Shown here in pieces: positions 8,278 through 16,767 of a stretch of DNA of 64,000 nucleotides (the stretch's first letter is position 1; every line of letters begins with the position of its first letter). A program made the position numbers and the translations under genes. The notes beneath the pieces are model-generated. The model ran no database searches. It was not told the origin of the DNA and saw only the letters and a program-made list of their open reading frames with translations. This stretch comes from CBDAQV01 sp965199335 (lineage in GTDB: Bacteria > Pseudomonadota > Alphaproteobacteria > CALMVH01): positions 186,001-250,000 of the forward strand of contig CBDAQZ010000002.1 in NCBI GenBank assembly GCA_965199335.1, written 5' to 3'.

Positions 8278-9288
8278 GTGCCCACCACAGCGCAAGCCGT
8301 AACCACAAATACCGCGAGCAACACCGATGCATCGCCCGAGCTTTTGCGAGCTCTCTACAAGGATATGCTACTGATCCGCCGTTTCGAGGAGAAGGCAGGG
8401 CAGTTGTACGGCATGGGCCTGATCGGCGGCTTCTGTCACCTCTATATCGGGCAGGAGGCCGTCGTCGTCGGCGTGCAGTCGTTGCTGAAGCAGGGCGATA
8501 CCATCATCACCAGCTATCGCGACCACGGCCACATGCTTGCCGCGAACATGGATGCGGGCAAGGTGATGGCCGAGCTGACGGGCAGGGCCGAGGGCTATTC
8601 CCGCGGCAAGGGCGGCAGCATGCACATGTTCAGCCGCGAGAAGGGATTCTTCGGTGGCCACGGCATCGTCGGCGCGCAGGTGCCGATCGGCACGGGCCTC
8701 GCCTTCGGGCACAAATACAAGAAGGATGGCGGTCTGTGCGCCACCTATATGGGCGATGGCGCGGTCAACCAGGGCCAGGTCTACGAAAGCTTCAACATGG
8801 CGGCGCTCTGGAAGCTGCCGGTGCTGTATATCATCGAGAACAACCGCTACGGCATGGGCACCAGCCAGGCCCGCGCCTCGGCCGGCGAGCTGTACCTGCG
8901 CGGCAGCGGCTACGGCATCCCGGGCGAGCAGGTGGATGGCATGGATGTATTGGCGGTGCGCGATGCCGTTTCCCGTGCCTCCGGCCGTATCCGCAACGGC
9001 GACGGGCCGGTGATCCTGGAAATGATGACCTATCGCTACCGTGGCCATTCGATGTCCGACCCGGCGAAATACCGCACCAAGGACGAGGTCGACGAAATGA
9101 AATCCGGCCATGACCCGATCGAGACGCTGAAGAAGCGGCTGGCCGAGGCAGGATATGCCGACGAAGAGTCCCTGAAATCCGTCGAGCGCGACGTCAAGGC
9201 CGTGGTGAATGCCGCCGCCGAATTCGCGCAGGCCGCGCCCGAACCCGATCCGTCGGAATTGTGGACGGAAGTTCTGGTGGAAAGCTGA
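8278..9288 (+). CDS. pdhA: Pyruvate dehydrogenase E1 component, alpha subunit
   Basis: 336 residues starting at GTG 8278 with GGAG 8 bases upstream. With E1-beta it decarboxylates pyruvate using thiamine diphosphate. Motifs include IRRFEEKAGQLYG at the N-terminus, GDGAVNQG...NN for ThDP and Mg2+ binding (about 158-190), and the YRYRGHSMSDP phosphorylation-loop region. It is the first gene of pdhA-pdhB-pdhC-lpd. Its TGA overlaps the pdhB ATG by one base, which supports equal subunit synthesis. Confidence 0.97.
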   Translation: MPTTAQAVTTNTASNTDASPELLRALYKDMLLIRRFEEKAGQLYGMGLIGGFCHLYIGQEAVVVGVQSLLKQGDTIITSYRDHGHMLAANMDAGKVMAELTGRAEGYSRGKGGSMHMFSREKGFFGGHGIVGAQVPIGTGLAFGHKYKKDGGLCATYMGDGAVNQGQVYESFNMAALWKLPVLYIIENNRYGMGTSQARASAGELYLRGSGYGIPGEQVDGMDVLAVRDAVSRASGRIRNGDGPVILEMMTYRYRGHSMSDPAKYRTKDEVDEMKSGHDPIETLKKRLAEAGYADEESLKSVERDVKAVVNAAAEFAQAAPEPDPSELWTEVLVES

Positions 9289-10640
9289 TGAGTATGATCG
9301 ACGTTCTTATGCCGGCGCTGTCGCCGACCATGACCGAAGGCAAGCTGGCGAAGTGGCTGAAACGCGAGGGCGACCGTGTCGCCCCCGGCGAGGTCATCGC
9401 GGAAATCGAGACCGACAAGGCGACGATGGAAGTCGAGGCCGTGGACGAAGGCGTGCTGGGCAGCATCCTGGTGGCCGAAGGTACGGAGAACGTGGCCGTG
9501 AACACGCCGATCGCCAAGATGTCGATCGAGGGCGACGGGCCGGTGACGAAGCCCGATGCGTCCAAGCAGTTCGTGGTCGAAACCCAGGGGGCGCCGCAGA
9601 CCGCACCGGCAGTACCGCTGGCGGCGCCCGCGCCGAGGGAGCAGGATTACACCGGGCCGACCGTGAAGCAGACGATCCGGGAGGCGTTGCGCGATGCGAT
9701 GGCCGAGGAAATGCGCCGCGATCCGACCGTATTCCTGATGGGCGAGGAAGTTGCCGCCTACCAGGGCGCGTACAAGGTCAGCCAGGGGTTGCTGGACGAA
9801 TTCGGTCCCGACCGCATCATCGACACGCCCATTACCGAACAGGGTTTTGCCGGTCTGGGCGTGGGCGCCGCATTCGCGGGGCTGAAGCCGATCGTCGAAT
9901 TCATGACTTTCAACTTCGCGATGCAGGCCATCGACCAGATCATCAATTCCGCCGCCAAGACGCTGTACATGTCCGGTGGCCAGATGGGCTGCCCGATCGT
10001 GTTCCGCGGGCCCAACGGCGCGGCCAGCCGCGTCGGCGCGCAGCACAGCCAGGATTATGCTTCGTGGTACGCACATATTCCCGGCCTGAAAGTCGTGGCG
10101 CCTTATTCGGCGGCTGACGCCAAGGGGCTGCTGAAGGCCGCGATCCGCGATCCCAATCCGGTGATCTTCCTCGAACACGAAATCCTATACGGCGCCAGTT
10201 TCGAAGTGCCGTCCGACCCCGAGTTCATCGTGCCGATCGGCCGCGCCAAGATCGCGCGGCAGGGCCGGGATGTGACCGTGACCGCCTATTCGCGCATGGT
10301 CCAGCATGCCTTGCTGGCAGCCGAGGAACTGGCAAAGGAAGGGATCGAGATCGAGGTCATCGATCTGCGCACGATCCGCCCGCTGGATACCGCGACGATC
10401 GTCGACAGCGTGCGCAGGACCAATCGGCTGGTGTCTGTGGAGGAAGGCTGGCCAGTCGCCGGCATCGGCTCCGAAATCGCCGCCATCGCGATGGAGCAGG
10501 CGTTCGACGATCTGGATGCGCCGGTCGTGCGGGTCCATGCCAAGGACGTGCCGCTGCCCTATGCCGCCAACCTGGAAAAGCTGGCGCTGCCGCAGCCCGA
10601 GGATGTGATCGCCGCCGTGCGCAAGGTAATGGGCCGCTGA
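9288..10640 (+). CDS. pdhB: Pyruvate dehydrogenase E1 component, beta subunit with N-terminal lipoyl domain
   Basis: 450 residues from ATG 9288, overlapping the pdhA stop. Residues 1-80 form a complete lipoyl domain with the modified Lys in ETDKATME. A Pro/Ala-rich linker (about 88-125) then leads into the transketolase-like E1-beta fold (FLMGEEVAAYQGAYKV, GPNGAASRVGAQHSQ) and the C-terminal domain. A lipoylated E1-beta is characteristic of many alphaproteobacteria. The lipoyl domain is strikingly similar to that of the next gene. Confidence 0.97.
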   Translation: MSMIDVLMPALSPTMTEGKLAKWLKREGDRVAPGEVIAEIETDKATMEVEAVDEGVLGSILVAEGTENVAVNTPIAKMSIEGDGPVTKPDASKQFVVETQGAPQTAPAVPLAAPAPREQDYTGPTVKQTIREALRDAMAEEMRRDPTVFLMGEEVAAYQGAYKVSQGLLDEFGPDRIIDTPITEQGFAGLGVGAAFAGLKPIVEFMTFNFAMQAIDQIINSAAKTLYMSGGQMGCPIVFRGPNGAASRVGAQHSQDYASWYAHIPGLKVVAPYSAADAKGLLKAAIRDPNPVIFLEHEILYGASFEVPSDPEFIVPIGRAKIARQGRDVTVTAYSRMVQHALLAAEELAKEGIEIEVIDLRTIRPLDTATIVDSVRRTNRLVSVEEGWPVAGIGSEIAAIAMEQAFDDLDAPVVRVHAKDVPLPYAANLEKLALPQPEDVIAAVRKVMGR

Positions 10641-10641
10641 T

Positions 10642-11904
10642 ATGCCGATCAATGTTCTGATGCCCGCCCTGTCGCCGACCATGACCGAGGGCAAGCTGGC
10701 GAAATGGTTGAAGAAAACGGGCGACAACGTTGCCCCGGGCGATGTGATTGCTGAAATCGAGACCGACAAGGCGACAATGGAAGTCGAGGCGGTGGACGAA
10801 GGCCGCATCGGCGAAATCCGCGTTGCCGAAGGCACCGAGAACGTCGCCGTGAATTCGATCATCGCTGTGATGCTGAGCGAGGGCGAGAACGAGACGGATA
10901 TCGCCAAGCCCGATGCCGTGCCGCTGGTAAAGCCGATTGCCTGCCATGTGCCCGAGGCGACATCTAAACAGGTACAGCAGTTCCTGCGCGATGTTCCCTC
11001 AGCGCCGTCGCCGGTCAAAAGCGGCCGCATCATAGCCAGCCCGTTGGCCAGACGCATCGCCAATGAGCGTTACATCGACCTGTCGCGCGTGACCGGGACC
11101 GGCCCCAATGGCCGCATCGTGCGCGCCGATCTCGACAATTTCCATCGCGAGGCTCCCCAGGCAGCGCCGAAGGAAAGCGCGAAATCGGCGATCGAAGGCC
11201 GCAAGCTGGCAGACTTGCTGGGCATGAAATACACAGCCCAGCCCAATTCAACGGTTCGCAAGACGATCGCGCGCCGGCTGACCGAAGCCAAGCAGTCGGT
11301 ACCGCATTTCTATCTGACCCTGGATTGCGACATCGGCGCGCTGTCCAAGCTGCGTCAGGAAACCAATGCCGCAGGCGGCGACGTCAAGCTGTCGATCAAC
11401 GATTATGTGATCCGTGCAGTCGCGCTGGCACTGAAGCAAGTGCCTGCGGCCAATGCCAGCTGGACGGACAGCGACATATTGCTATACGAGCACGCCGATA
11501 TATCGGTTGCGGTCGCAACCGATAACGGCCTGATCACGCCGATTATCAAGGCGGCGGAGGAAAAGACGGTGGCCGCGATCTCGAAGGAGATGAAGGACCT
11601 TGGCCTGCGCGCCCGGGCCGGCAAGCTGAAGCCGGAGGAATACCAGGGCGGTTCGTTCTCGCTCAGCAACCTGGGCATGTTCGGCATCCGCGAATTCGCC
11701 GCCATCATCAATCCGCCCCAAGCCTGCATCCTAGCTGTCGGCGCGGGCGAGCAGCGGCCCGTGATCCGTGACGGCAAGATCGAGATCGGCACTATCATGA
11801 CCTGTACCTTGTCTGTCGATCATCGCGCGGTCGACGGCGCGATCGGGGCCGAATATCTGGCAGCGTTCAAGAAGCTGATCGAAAATCCGAACGGATTAAT
11901 CTAA
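10642..11904 (+). CDS. pdhC: Dihydrolipoamide acetyltransferase, E2 of pyruvate dehydrogenase
   Basis: 420 residues. Domain order: one lipoyl domain (1-80, Lys in ETDKATME), a linker, a peripheral subunit-binding domain (about 130-165, ASPLARRIA...GPNGRI) and the acyltransferase core (about 195-420) with the active-site motif DHRAVDG near the C-terminus. E2 forms the multimeric core that transfers acetyl groups to CoA. It begins one base after the pdhB stop and abuts lpd directly. Confidence 0.97.
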   Translation: MPINVLMPALSPTMTEGKLAKWLKKTGDNVAPGDVIAEIETDKATMEVEAVDEGRIGEIRVAEGTENVAVNSIIAVMLSEGENETDIAKPDAVPLVKPIACHVPEATSKQVQQFLRDVPSAPSPVKSGRIIASPLARRIANERYIDLSRVTGTGPNGRIVRADLDNFHREAPQAAPKESAKSAIEGRKLADLLGMKYTAQPNSTVRKTIARRLTEAKQSVPHFYLTLDCDIGALSKLRQETNAAGGDVKLSINDYVIRAVALALKQVPAANASWTDSDILLYEHADISVAVATDNGLITPIIKAAEEKTVAAISKEMKDLGLRARAGKLKPEEYQGGSFSLSNLGMFGIREFAAIINPPQACILAVGAGEQRPVIRDGKIEIGTIMTCTLSVDHRAVDGAIGAEYLAAFKKLIENPNGLI

Positions 11905-13299
11905 ATGGCTGAAACATTTGATCTTACTGTCATCGGCGGCGGTCCGGGCGGTTATGTCGCGGCTATCCGTGCGGCACAGCTGGGCAAGAAGGTTGCGCTG
12001 GTCGAAGACAAGCATCTGGGCGGTATCTGCCTCAACTGGGGCTGTATCCCCACCAAGGCTCTGCTACGCTCGTCTGAGATATGGCATACGCTGCAGCATC
12101 TTTCCGATTTCGGTTTTTCTGCCAATAACATAAAGTTCGATCTTAAGAAAATCGTTGAGCGTTCGCGCGGTGTTTCCGGTCAGCTTTCAAACGGTGTGAA
12201 ACATCTGCTGAAGAAGAACAAGGTCACGGTTTATGACGGCCGCGCCCGGCTCAAGGGCGCGCGCACCGTCGAAGTTACCAAGGACGGCAAGGTCATTGTT
12301 GAGCTGACTTCGCAGAACACGATCATCGCAACCGGCGCGCGGCCGCGCATTTTACCCGGGCTGGAGCCTGATGGGAAACTGGTCTGGACCTACAAGGAAG
12401 CGATGATCCCGACCGAAATGCCGAAATCGCTGCTCGTCGTGGGATCGGGCGCCATCGGTATCGAGTTCGCCAGTTTCTTCTCGACGCTTGGCGCCAAGGT
12501 GACCGTTGTCGAAATCCAGGATCGTATCCTGCCGGTGGAAGACGAGGATATCTCGGCCGCCGCTCGCAAGGCTTTCGAAAAGCAGGGCATTACCATCCTG
12601 ACCGGATCGAAGGTCGCCGGCCTGAAAAGGGGCGAGAATTCGGTTACGGCCACTATCGAAACCACGGGCAAGGCGACGGAGACCGAATTCGACCGCGTGA
12701 TCGTGGCGATCGGCATCGTCGGCAATACCGAGGATATCGGGCTGGAGACGACACGTACGGTGGTAGAGCGCGGCCAGATCGTGGTCAACCAGTTCCTGCA
12801 GACCGGCGAACCGAATCTCTATGCTATCGGCGACGTCGTCGGCGCGCCCTGGCTGGCGCATAAGGCGAGCCATGAAGGCGTCATCGCGGTCGAGCATATC
12901 TGCGGCAAGCACCCGCACGCGATGAACGTCGCCAATATTCCCGGTTGCACCTATGCGTCGCCGCAGGTGGCATCGGTCGGCCTAACCGAAGCACGGGCCA
13001 AAGCCGCGGGACGTGAGGTAAAGGTCGGACGCTTTCCTTTTATCGGCAATGGCAAGGCAATTGCCCTTGGCGAACCGGAAGGCTTCGTCAAGACAGTGTT
13101 CGACGCCAAGACGGGAGAACTGCTGGGCGCGCACATGATCGGCCCAGAAGTCACCGAGCTGATCCAGGGCTATGTTGTCGCCAAGACGCTGGAAAGTACC
13201 GAGGCTGAGCTGATGGAAACCATCTTTGCACACCCGACTCTGTCCGAAGCGATGCATGAATCGGTGCTGGATGCGTATGCACGGGTAATTCATTACTAA
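11905..13299 (+). CDS. lpd: Dihydrolipoamide dehydrogenase (E3)
   Basis: 464 residues, full length. This FAD flavoprotein reoxidises dihydrolipoyl groups with NAD+. The N-terminal FAD dinucleotide fold (GGGPGGYVAA), the redox disulfide motif CLNWGCIPTK, the NAD-binding fold (VVGSGAIGIEFAS) and the C-terminal HPTLSEAMHE with the catalytic His-Glu pair are all present. It is the last gene of the PDH operon proper; a new promoter-like element follows before the STAS genes. Confidence 0.98.
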   Translation: MAETFDLTVIGGGPGGYVAAIRAAQLGKKVALVEDKHLGGICLNWGCIPTKALLRSSEIWHTLQHLSDFGFSANNIKFDLKKIVERSRGVSGQLSNGVKHLLKKNKVTVYDGRARLKGARTVEVTKDGKVIVELTSQNTIIATGARPRILPGLEPDGKLVWTYKEAMIPTEMPKSLLVVGSGAIGIEFASFFSTLGAKVTVVEIQDRILPVEDEDISAAARKAFEKQGITILTGSKVAGLKRGENSVTATIETTGKATETEFDRVIVAIGIVGNTEDIGLETTRTVVERGQIVVNQFLQTGEPNLYAIGDVVGAPWLAHKASHEGVIAVEHICGKHPHAMNVANIPGCTYASPQVASVGLTEARAKAAGREVKVGRFPFIGNGKAIALGEPEGFVKTVFDAKTGELLGAHMIGPEVTELIQGYVVAKTLESTEAELMETIFAHPTLSEAMHESVLDAYARVIHY

Positions 13300-13311
13300 T
13301 TTATAAATTTA

Positions 13312-13340
13312 TTGCTGTAGCTACGGAATTAGTTTATGTT
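13312..13340 (+). promoter_or_regulatory. Candidate promoter of the STAS gene pair
   Basis: TTGCTG (13312-13317) and TATGTT (13335-13340) are spaced by 17 bases in an AT-rich gap after lpd. A strong AGGAGG ribosome site follows before ATG 13363. This would let the STAS pair be expressed separately from PDH. Confidence 0.42.
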
Positions 13341-13362
13341 CTCTTAATTACAGGAGGGCAAA

Positions 13363-13854
13363 ATGGTTTCACACAGCAAATTACCCAGCCATGTATCCGT
13401 TGCTGATTCCGGCACCGATCACCAGATCGTCGGCGAAATTCTTGTTCTCAATCCTCTAGGACTCCTGGGCCACGACAATCGGATGACCATCAATCTTTCC
13501 GATACAGTTTCCCAGGTGGTGGGACAGTTTCCGCATATTGTGATTAATCTCTCCGGTGTATCGCACATGGACCAGGCTGGCCTGTATTCGATGCTCAACC
13601 TGCACAGGCTGGCGGAGGAAAAAGTTACGAATCTCGTATTTTCCAGCCCCAATACGCAGGTGATGAATAAATTCCACCTGTCGAAGATAGATTCTCTGGT
13701 AACAATATTTGATACCGAGCAAGAAGCCGTTGTCTCATTTGGGGCCTCCGCAGCGAATGAGGTTGAAGCGCAACCGGCCAGGACATTGTGGAACGAATTG
13801 TCCGTTTACGGCGCCACCGGCCGTGACAAGCCTGACAGCACTTTTACGCATTGA
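13363..13854 (+). CDS. STAS-domain protein, anti-anti-sigma-like (first of a tandem pair)
   Basis: 163 residues with an ideal AGGAGG ribosome site. Residues about 20-125 match the STAS fold: the IVINLSGVSHMDQAGL segment corresponds to the region that carries the phosphorylated Ser in SpoIIAA/RsbV-type proteins (usually DSSG). Here it reads DQAG, so the phosphoacceptor Ser is missing. That argues against simple RsbV/RsbW partner-switching. The C-terminal 30 residues are extra. Its TGA overlaps the next STAS gene's ATG. No anti-sigma kinase gene is nearby. Confidence 0.7.
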   Translation: MVSHSKLPSHVSVADSGTDHQIVGEILVLNPLGLLGHDNRMTINLSDTVSQVVGQFPHIVINLSGVSHMDQAGLYSMLNLHRLAEEKVTNLVFSSPNTQVMNKFHLSKIDSLVTIFDTEQEAVVSFGASAANEVEAQPARTLWNELSVYGATGRDKPDSTFTH

Positions 13855-14324
13855 TGGGTATGACCGTTCGCCGATCCAGGGAATCCGATTATCGGAACCC
13901 TAATTGTCTGGTAATCACTGCGCAGCCAATCGGCGACGCTGCTGCCTTGTACCTTAGCGGTCCATTGACCGCAAAGACGACGGAAGCGCGTGTTTTGCAG
14001 GATATTATCGAGGAAATCGTGCCGGCTTTTGAAACGGTCCTGGTAAACGTTTCGCAGTTGAACCGGATCGATAGCTATGGCCTTGATACCATAGAGGATT
14101 CCTATGGGCTTGCACGCCGCAAGGGCGGCGAGCTTGTCATGTGCAGCCCAGGGGCTGTGCTATTGAGGCAGTTGAGCAGATTGCCCGAGACTGACGTGCC
14201 TATCTTCCGCACGGAATCTGCGGCGCTGGAAGTGTTCGATGAGTGGAGCCAGCGCGGTGGCGATCCGCGCGAACTATTTCACCGTGCCGCCAGGCGCAGC
14301 TTTTCCGATACCGGGCCTAGCTGA
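13854..14324 (+). CDS. Second STAS-domain protein of the tandem pair
   Basis: 156 residues; ATG 13854 overlaps the previous stop (TGATG). The STAS core spans about 20-130, with VLVNVSQLNRIDSYGLDTI at the switch region. Here the DSSG motif reads DSYG, keeping the first Ser but replacing the usual phosphorylated one by Tyr. The C-terminus (about 130-156) is charged with Arg/Asp. Coupled translation with a similar neighbour suggests the two work together, possibly as a heterodimer. Targets are unknown; the flanking genes are lpd and lipA. Confidence 0.68.
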   Translation: MGMTVRRSRESDYRNPNCLVITAQPIGDAAALYLSGPLTAKTTEARVLQDIIEEIVPAFETVLVNVSQLNRIDSYGLDTIEDSYGLARRKGGELVMCSPGAVLLRQLSRLPETDVPIFRTESAALEVFDEWSQRGGDPRELFHRAARRSFSDTGPS

Positions 14325-14380
14325 CTGTCCGGCATGCGATCGTGCTTGACGCGTGAGCCTGCGAGTTACATTTCTCTTCC

Positions 14381-15358
14381 ATGGATAACGGCGTTACGAC
14401 AATCGGCGTAGAGAAGCCGCAGAAACTGCGGCATCCCGAAAAGGCCGGCCGGCCCGATAACCCGATCCAGCGCAAACCGGACTGGATACGGGTCAGGGCG
14501 CCTGTTTCGCCGCAATATCACGAAACGCGTGAGACAATGCGCGGCCTGAACCTGAAAACGGTGTGCGAGGAAGCCAGCTGCCCGAATATCGGCGAGTGCT
14601 GGGCGCAGAAGCATGCCACCTTCATGGTCATGGGCGAGACGTGCACCCGCGCCTGCGCCTTCTGCAATGTCGCCACCGGCAAGCCCGATGCGCTCGATCC
14701 GCACGAACCGCTGCGCGTGGCGATCGCGGTCGGCAAGCTGGGCCTCAAGCACGTGGTGGTGACCTCGGTCGATCGCGACGACCTGGAGGATGGCGGGGCA
14801 GGGCATTTCGCCCGCGTCATCGCCGAAATCCGCAAGACCACACCTGCCACCACGATCGAGATTCTGACCCCCGATTTCAAGCACAAGCCAAACGCCGCGC
14901 AGACCATTGCGAATGCCAAGCCGGATGTGTTCAACCACAATCTTGAAACCATACCCCGGCTGTATGCCACGATCCGGCCCGGGGCGCGTTATTTTACCTC
15001 CCTGCAACTGCTGGCGACGGTCAAGCAGCACGATCCCTCGATCTTCACCAAGTCGGGCATCATGGTCGGCCTTGGCGAAACCCGCGAGGAGATCATGCAG
15101 GTGATGGACGATCTGCGCGAAGCCGATGTCGATTTCCTGACCATTGGCCAATACCTGCAGCCGACGGTCAAGCATGCGGCGGTCGACCGGTTCTGGACCC
15201 CCGAGGAATTTGCCGGCCTGGAAAGCATGGCGCGGGCCAAGGGCTTCCTGATGGTATCGGCCTCGCCCCTGACGCGCTCCAGCTATCATGCCGGTGACGA
15301 TTTCGTTCGTCTGCGCGAAGCGAGGAGCGCAAAGCTGGCTGCCGGGGCCGAGGCCTAG
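14381..15358 (+). CDS. lipA: Lipoyl synthase (radical SAM)
   Basis: 325 residues. It inserts two sulfurs into octanoyl groups on lipoyl domains, here those of PdhB, PdhC and other 2-oxoacid dehydrogenases. The auxiliary cluster motif CEEASCPNIGEC and the radical-SAM cluster motif CTRACAFC are both intact, and the C-terminal RSSYHA supplies the Ser ligand. Its position downstream of PDH makes functional sense. The next gene begins at the base after its TAG. Confidence 0.98.
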   Translation: MDNGVTTIGVEKPQKLRHPEKAGRPDNPIQRKPDWIRVRAPVSPQYHETRETMRGLNLKTVCEEASCPNIGECWAQKHATFMVMGETCTRACAFCNVATGKPDALDPHEPLRVAIAVGKLGLKHVVVTSVDRDDLEDGGAGHFARVIAEIRKTTPATTIEILTPDFKHKPNAAQTIANAKPDVFNHNLETIPRLYATIRPGARYFTSLQLLATVKQHDPSIFTKSGIMVGLGETREEIMQVMDDLREADVDFLTIGQYLQPTVKHAAVDRFWTPEEFAGLESMARAKGFLMVSASPLTRSSYHAGDDFVRLREARSAKLAAGAEA

Positions 15359-15796
15359 TTGCCGCGCTACACGGAACATAAAATCCTGCCCTACGCGCCG
15401 GAAGATGTCTTCGATCTTGTGGCGGATGTCGCCCGATACCCCGAATTCCTGCCATGGTGCATCGGCGCCCGGGTGACGAAGCACGAGGGCGATGTGCTGT
15501 ATGCCGACCTGATCATAGGGTGGAAGATGGTGCGCGAAACCTTTACCTCACGCGTGTCCCTTACGCGGCCAGGCAGGATTCACGTCGATTACATCGAAGG
15601 CCCGATGCGTTACATGAACAACGAATGGACTTTCACGCGCACGGCGAACGGCTACTGCGCGATAGATTTCGTGGTGGATTTCGAGTTCAAGTCCAAATCG
15701 CTGCAGGCGATCATGGGCGTTTTCTTCAACGAAGCCGTGCGCCGCATGGTAAGCGCTTTCGAAGAGCGGGCTCAGGCTGTGCTTAAAACAGCATAG
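15359..15796 (+). CDS. RatA/COQ10-type START-like ubiquinone-binding protein
   Basis: 145 residues starting at TTG 15359 immediately after the lipA stop, so translation is probably coupled. The SRPBCC (START-like) fold is recognisable from YTEHKILPYAPEDVFDLVADV, YPEFLPWC, and the C-terminal amphipathic helix FNEAVRRMVSAFEERA. Alphaproteobacterial members next to lipA are usually annotated as COQ10-like or RatA-like and are thought to carry ubiquinone or affect ribosome assembly. I cannot separate those two roles from sequence alone. Confidence 0.88.
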   Translation: MPRYTEHKILPYAPEDVFDLVADVARYPEFLPWCIGARVTKHEGDVLYADLIIGWKMVRETFTSRVSLTRPGRIHVDYIEGPMRYMNNEWTFTRTANGYCAIDFVVDFEFKSKSLQAIMGVFFNEAVRRMVSAFEERAQAVLKTA

Positions 15797-15810
15797 ACAG
15801 ACTGTATAAT
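15783..15810 (+). promoter_or_regulatory. Candidate promoter of the unknown gene at 15830
   Basis: A perfect TATAAT at 15805-15810 lies 16 bases after TTAAAA (15783-15788). Transcription would begin about 12 bases before the ATG at 15830. It overlaps the last codons of the COQ10-like gene. Confidence 0.42.
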
Positions 15811-15829
15811 AAAACGATATTCAGGTTTT

Positions 15830-16291
15830 ATGAGCAAAAATCCAATTCAGACAAATCCTGACGCCGACCAACAGTGGGAGCGCGGTCTCAGGGCAGTCAT
15901 CGATTTCAATTACACCGCCTTTACCCAAATCATCGACGCCGATCGCACGGATGATCCTATGCGCGCACGCGATCTTGCCGATTGGGCATTGCATCATCTG
16001 TCTTCAAGCCCGGAAAATGGTCCGGGCAGGCGACTGATAACAAAGGCGGCGGAAATCGCAGCCGCTGTGGCTCCGATAACGTCTTTCAACGATCAGCAAA
16101 GACAATCGACCTTGCTGACCCTGTCCAGCGCAAAGGTGGTTGTTGGTGTTCATGACCCAGGCACTGTCAGTTGCCTGGAAAAGGCGATCATCGCTTTGCG
16201 GGCCGCTACGATTCAGCAATCGTTCAGGAAGGCGCAGCTTGCAGGCGTCATCGACAGTCGGGGAATGCCGACGTCGCGCTATGTACCCTGA
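15830..16291 (+). CDS. Unknown small helical protein
   Basis: 153 residues, ATG with only a weak AGG upstream but with TATAAT close by. No family recognised. The sequence is Ala-rich and predicted mostly alpha-helical, with no signal peptide or membrane segment. The segment DPMRARDLADWALHHL and the helix KAIIALRAATIQQSF suggest a small cytoplasmic helical bundle. It ends convergently with, and overlaps by 13 bases, the CinA-type gene. It is less GC-rich at its start than the neighbours, and looks like an accessory insertion between the lipA block and the cinA-ispDF pair. Confidence 0.6.
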   Translation: MSKNPIQTNPDADQQWERGLRAVIDFNYTAFTQIIDADRTDDPMRARDLADWALHHLSSSPENGPGRRLITKAAEIAAAVAPITSFNDQQRQSTLLTLSSAKVVVGVHDPGTVSCLEKAIIALRAATIQQSFRKAQLAGVIDSRGMPTSRYVP

Positions 16292-16767
16292 GGCAGCGCG
16301 CCAAGAAGAAACAGAGCGTGTTCGACTGTAGCCTGCCTGACGTCGGACCTGCCTCCTGAGAAAACAAGGCGCTCGCTTGTTACCGTCCCCCGGCGTCTCG
16401 CCAGTCCGAACCAGACGGTTCCTACCGGTTTTTCGGCTGACCCGCCGCCCGGTCCCGCGATACCGGTAACTGCAACGGCGACATCTGCCTTCGACCGCGC
16501 CAGCGCGCCCTCGGCCATCGCTCGTGCCACGTTTTCGCTGACTGCACCATGCTGAACGATCATCTCAGGTGGCACACCCAGCATTTCCTGCTTGGCCTCG
16601 TTGGAATAAGTCACGAAACCGCGATCGAATACGGTGGATGATCCCGCGATCTCGGTAATGGCCCCGGCGATCAGCCCGCCGGTACAGGATTCCGCGGCGG
16701 CGATCATCAGCCCAGCGGCGGTGTAGGCCTCCACCAGGGCGCGGGCCTGTTCCTGCAAAGTGTTCAC
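16279..16767 (-). CDS. pncC: CinA C-terminal-type nicotinamide-nucleotide amidohydrolase
   Basis: 162 residues, a stand-alone CinA_C/PncC domain that deamidates NMN to NaMN for NAD recycling. The characteristic AAESCTGGLIAGAIT near the N-terminus, YSNEAKQ in the middle and the VTGIAGPGGGS loop are present. The N-terminal MoCF domain of full CinA proteins is absent, as usual in alphaproteobacteria. The start ATG overlaps the ispDF stop by four bases, so the two are cotranscribed. Confidence 0.93.
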   Translation of the reverse strand: MNTLQEQARALVEAYTAAGLMIAAAESCTGGLIAGAITEIAGSSTVFDRGFVTYSNEAKQEMLGVPPEMIVQHGAVSENVARAMAEGALARSKADVAVAVTGIAGPGGGSAEKPVGTVWFGLARRRGTVTSERLVFSGGRSDVRQATVEHALFLLGALPQGT

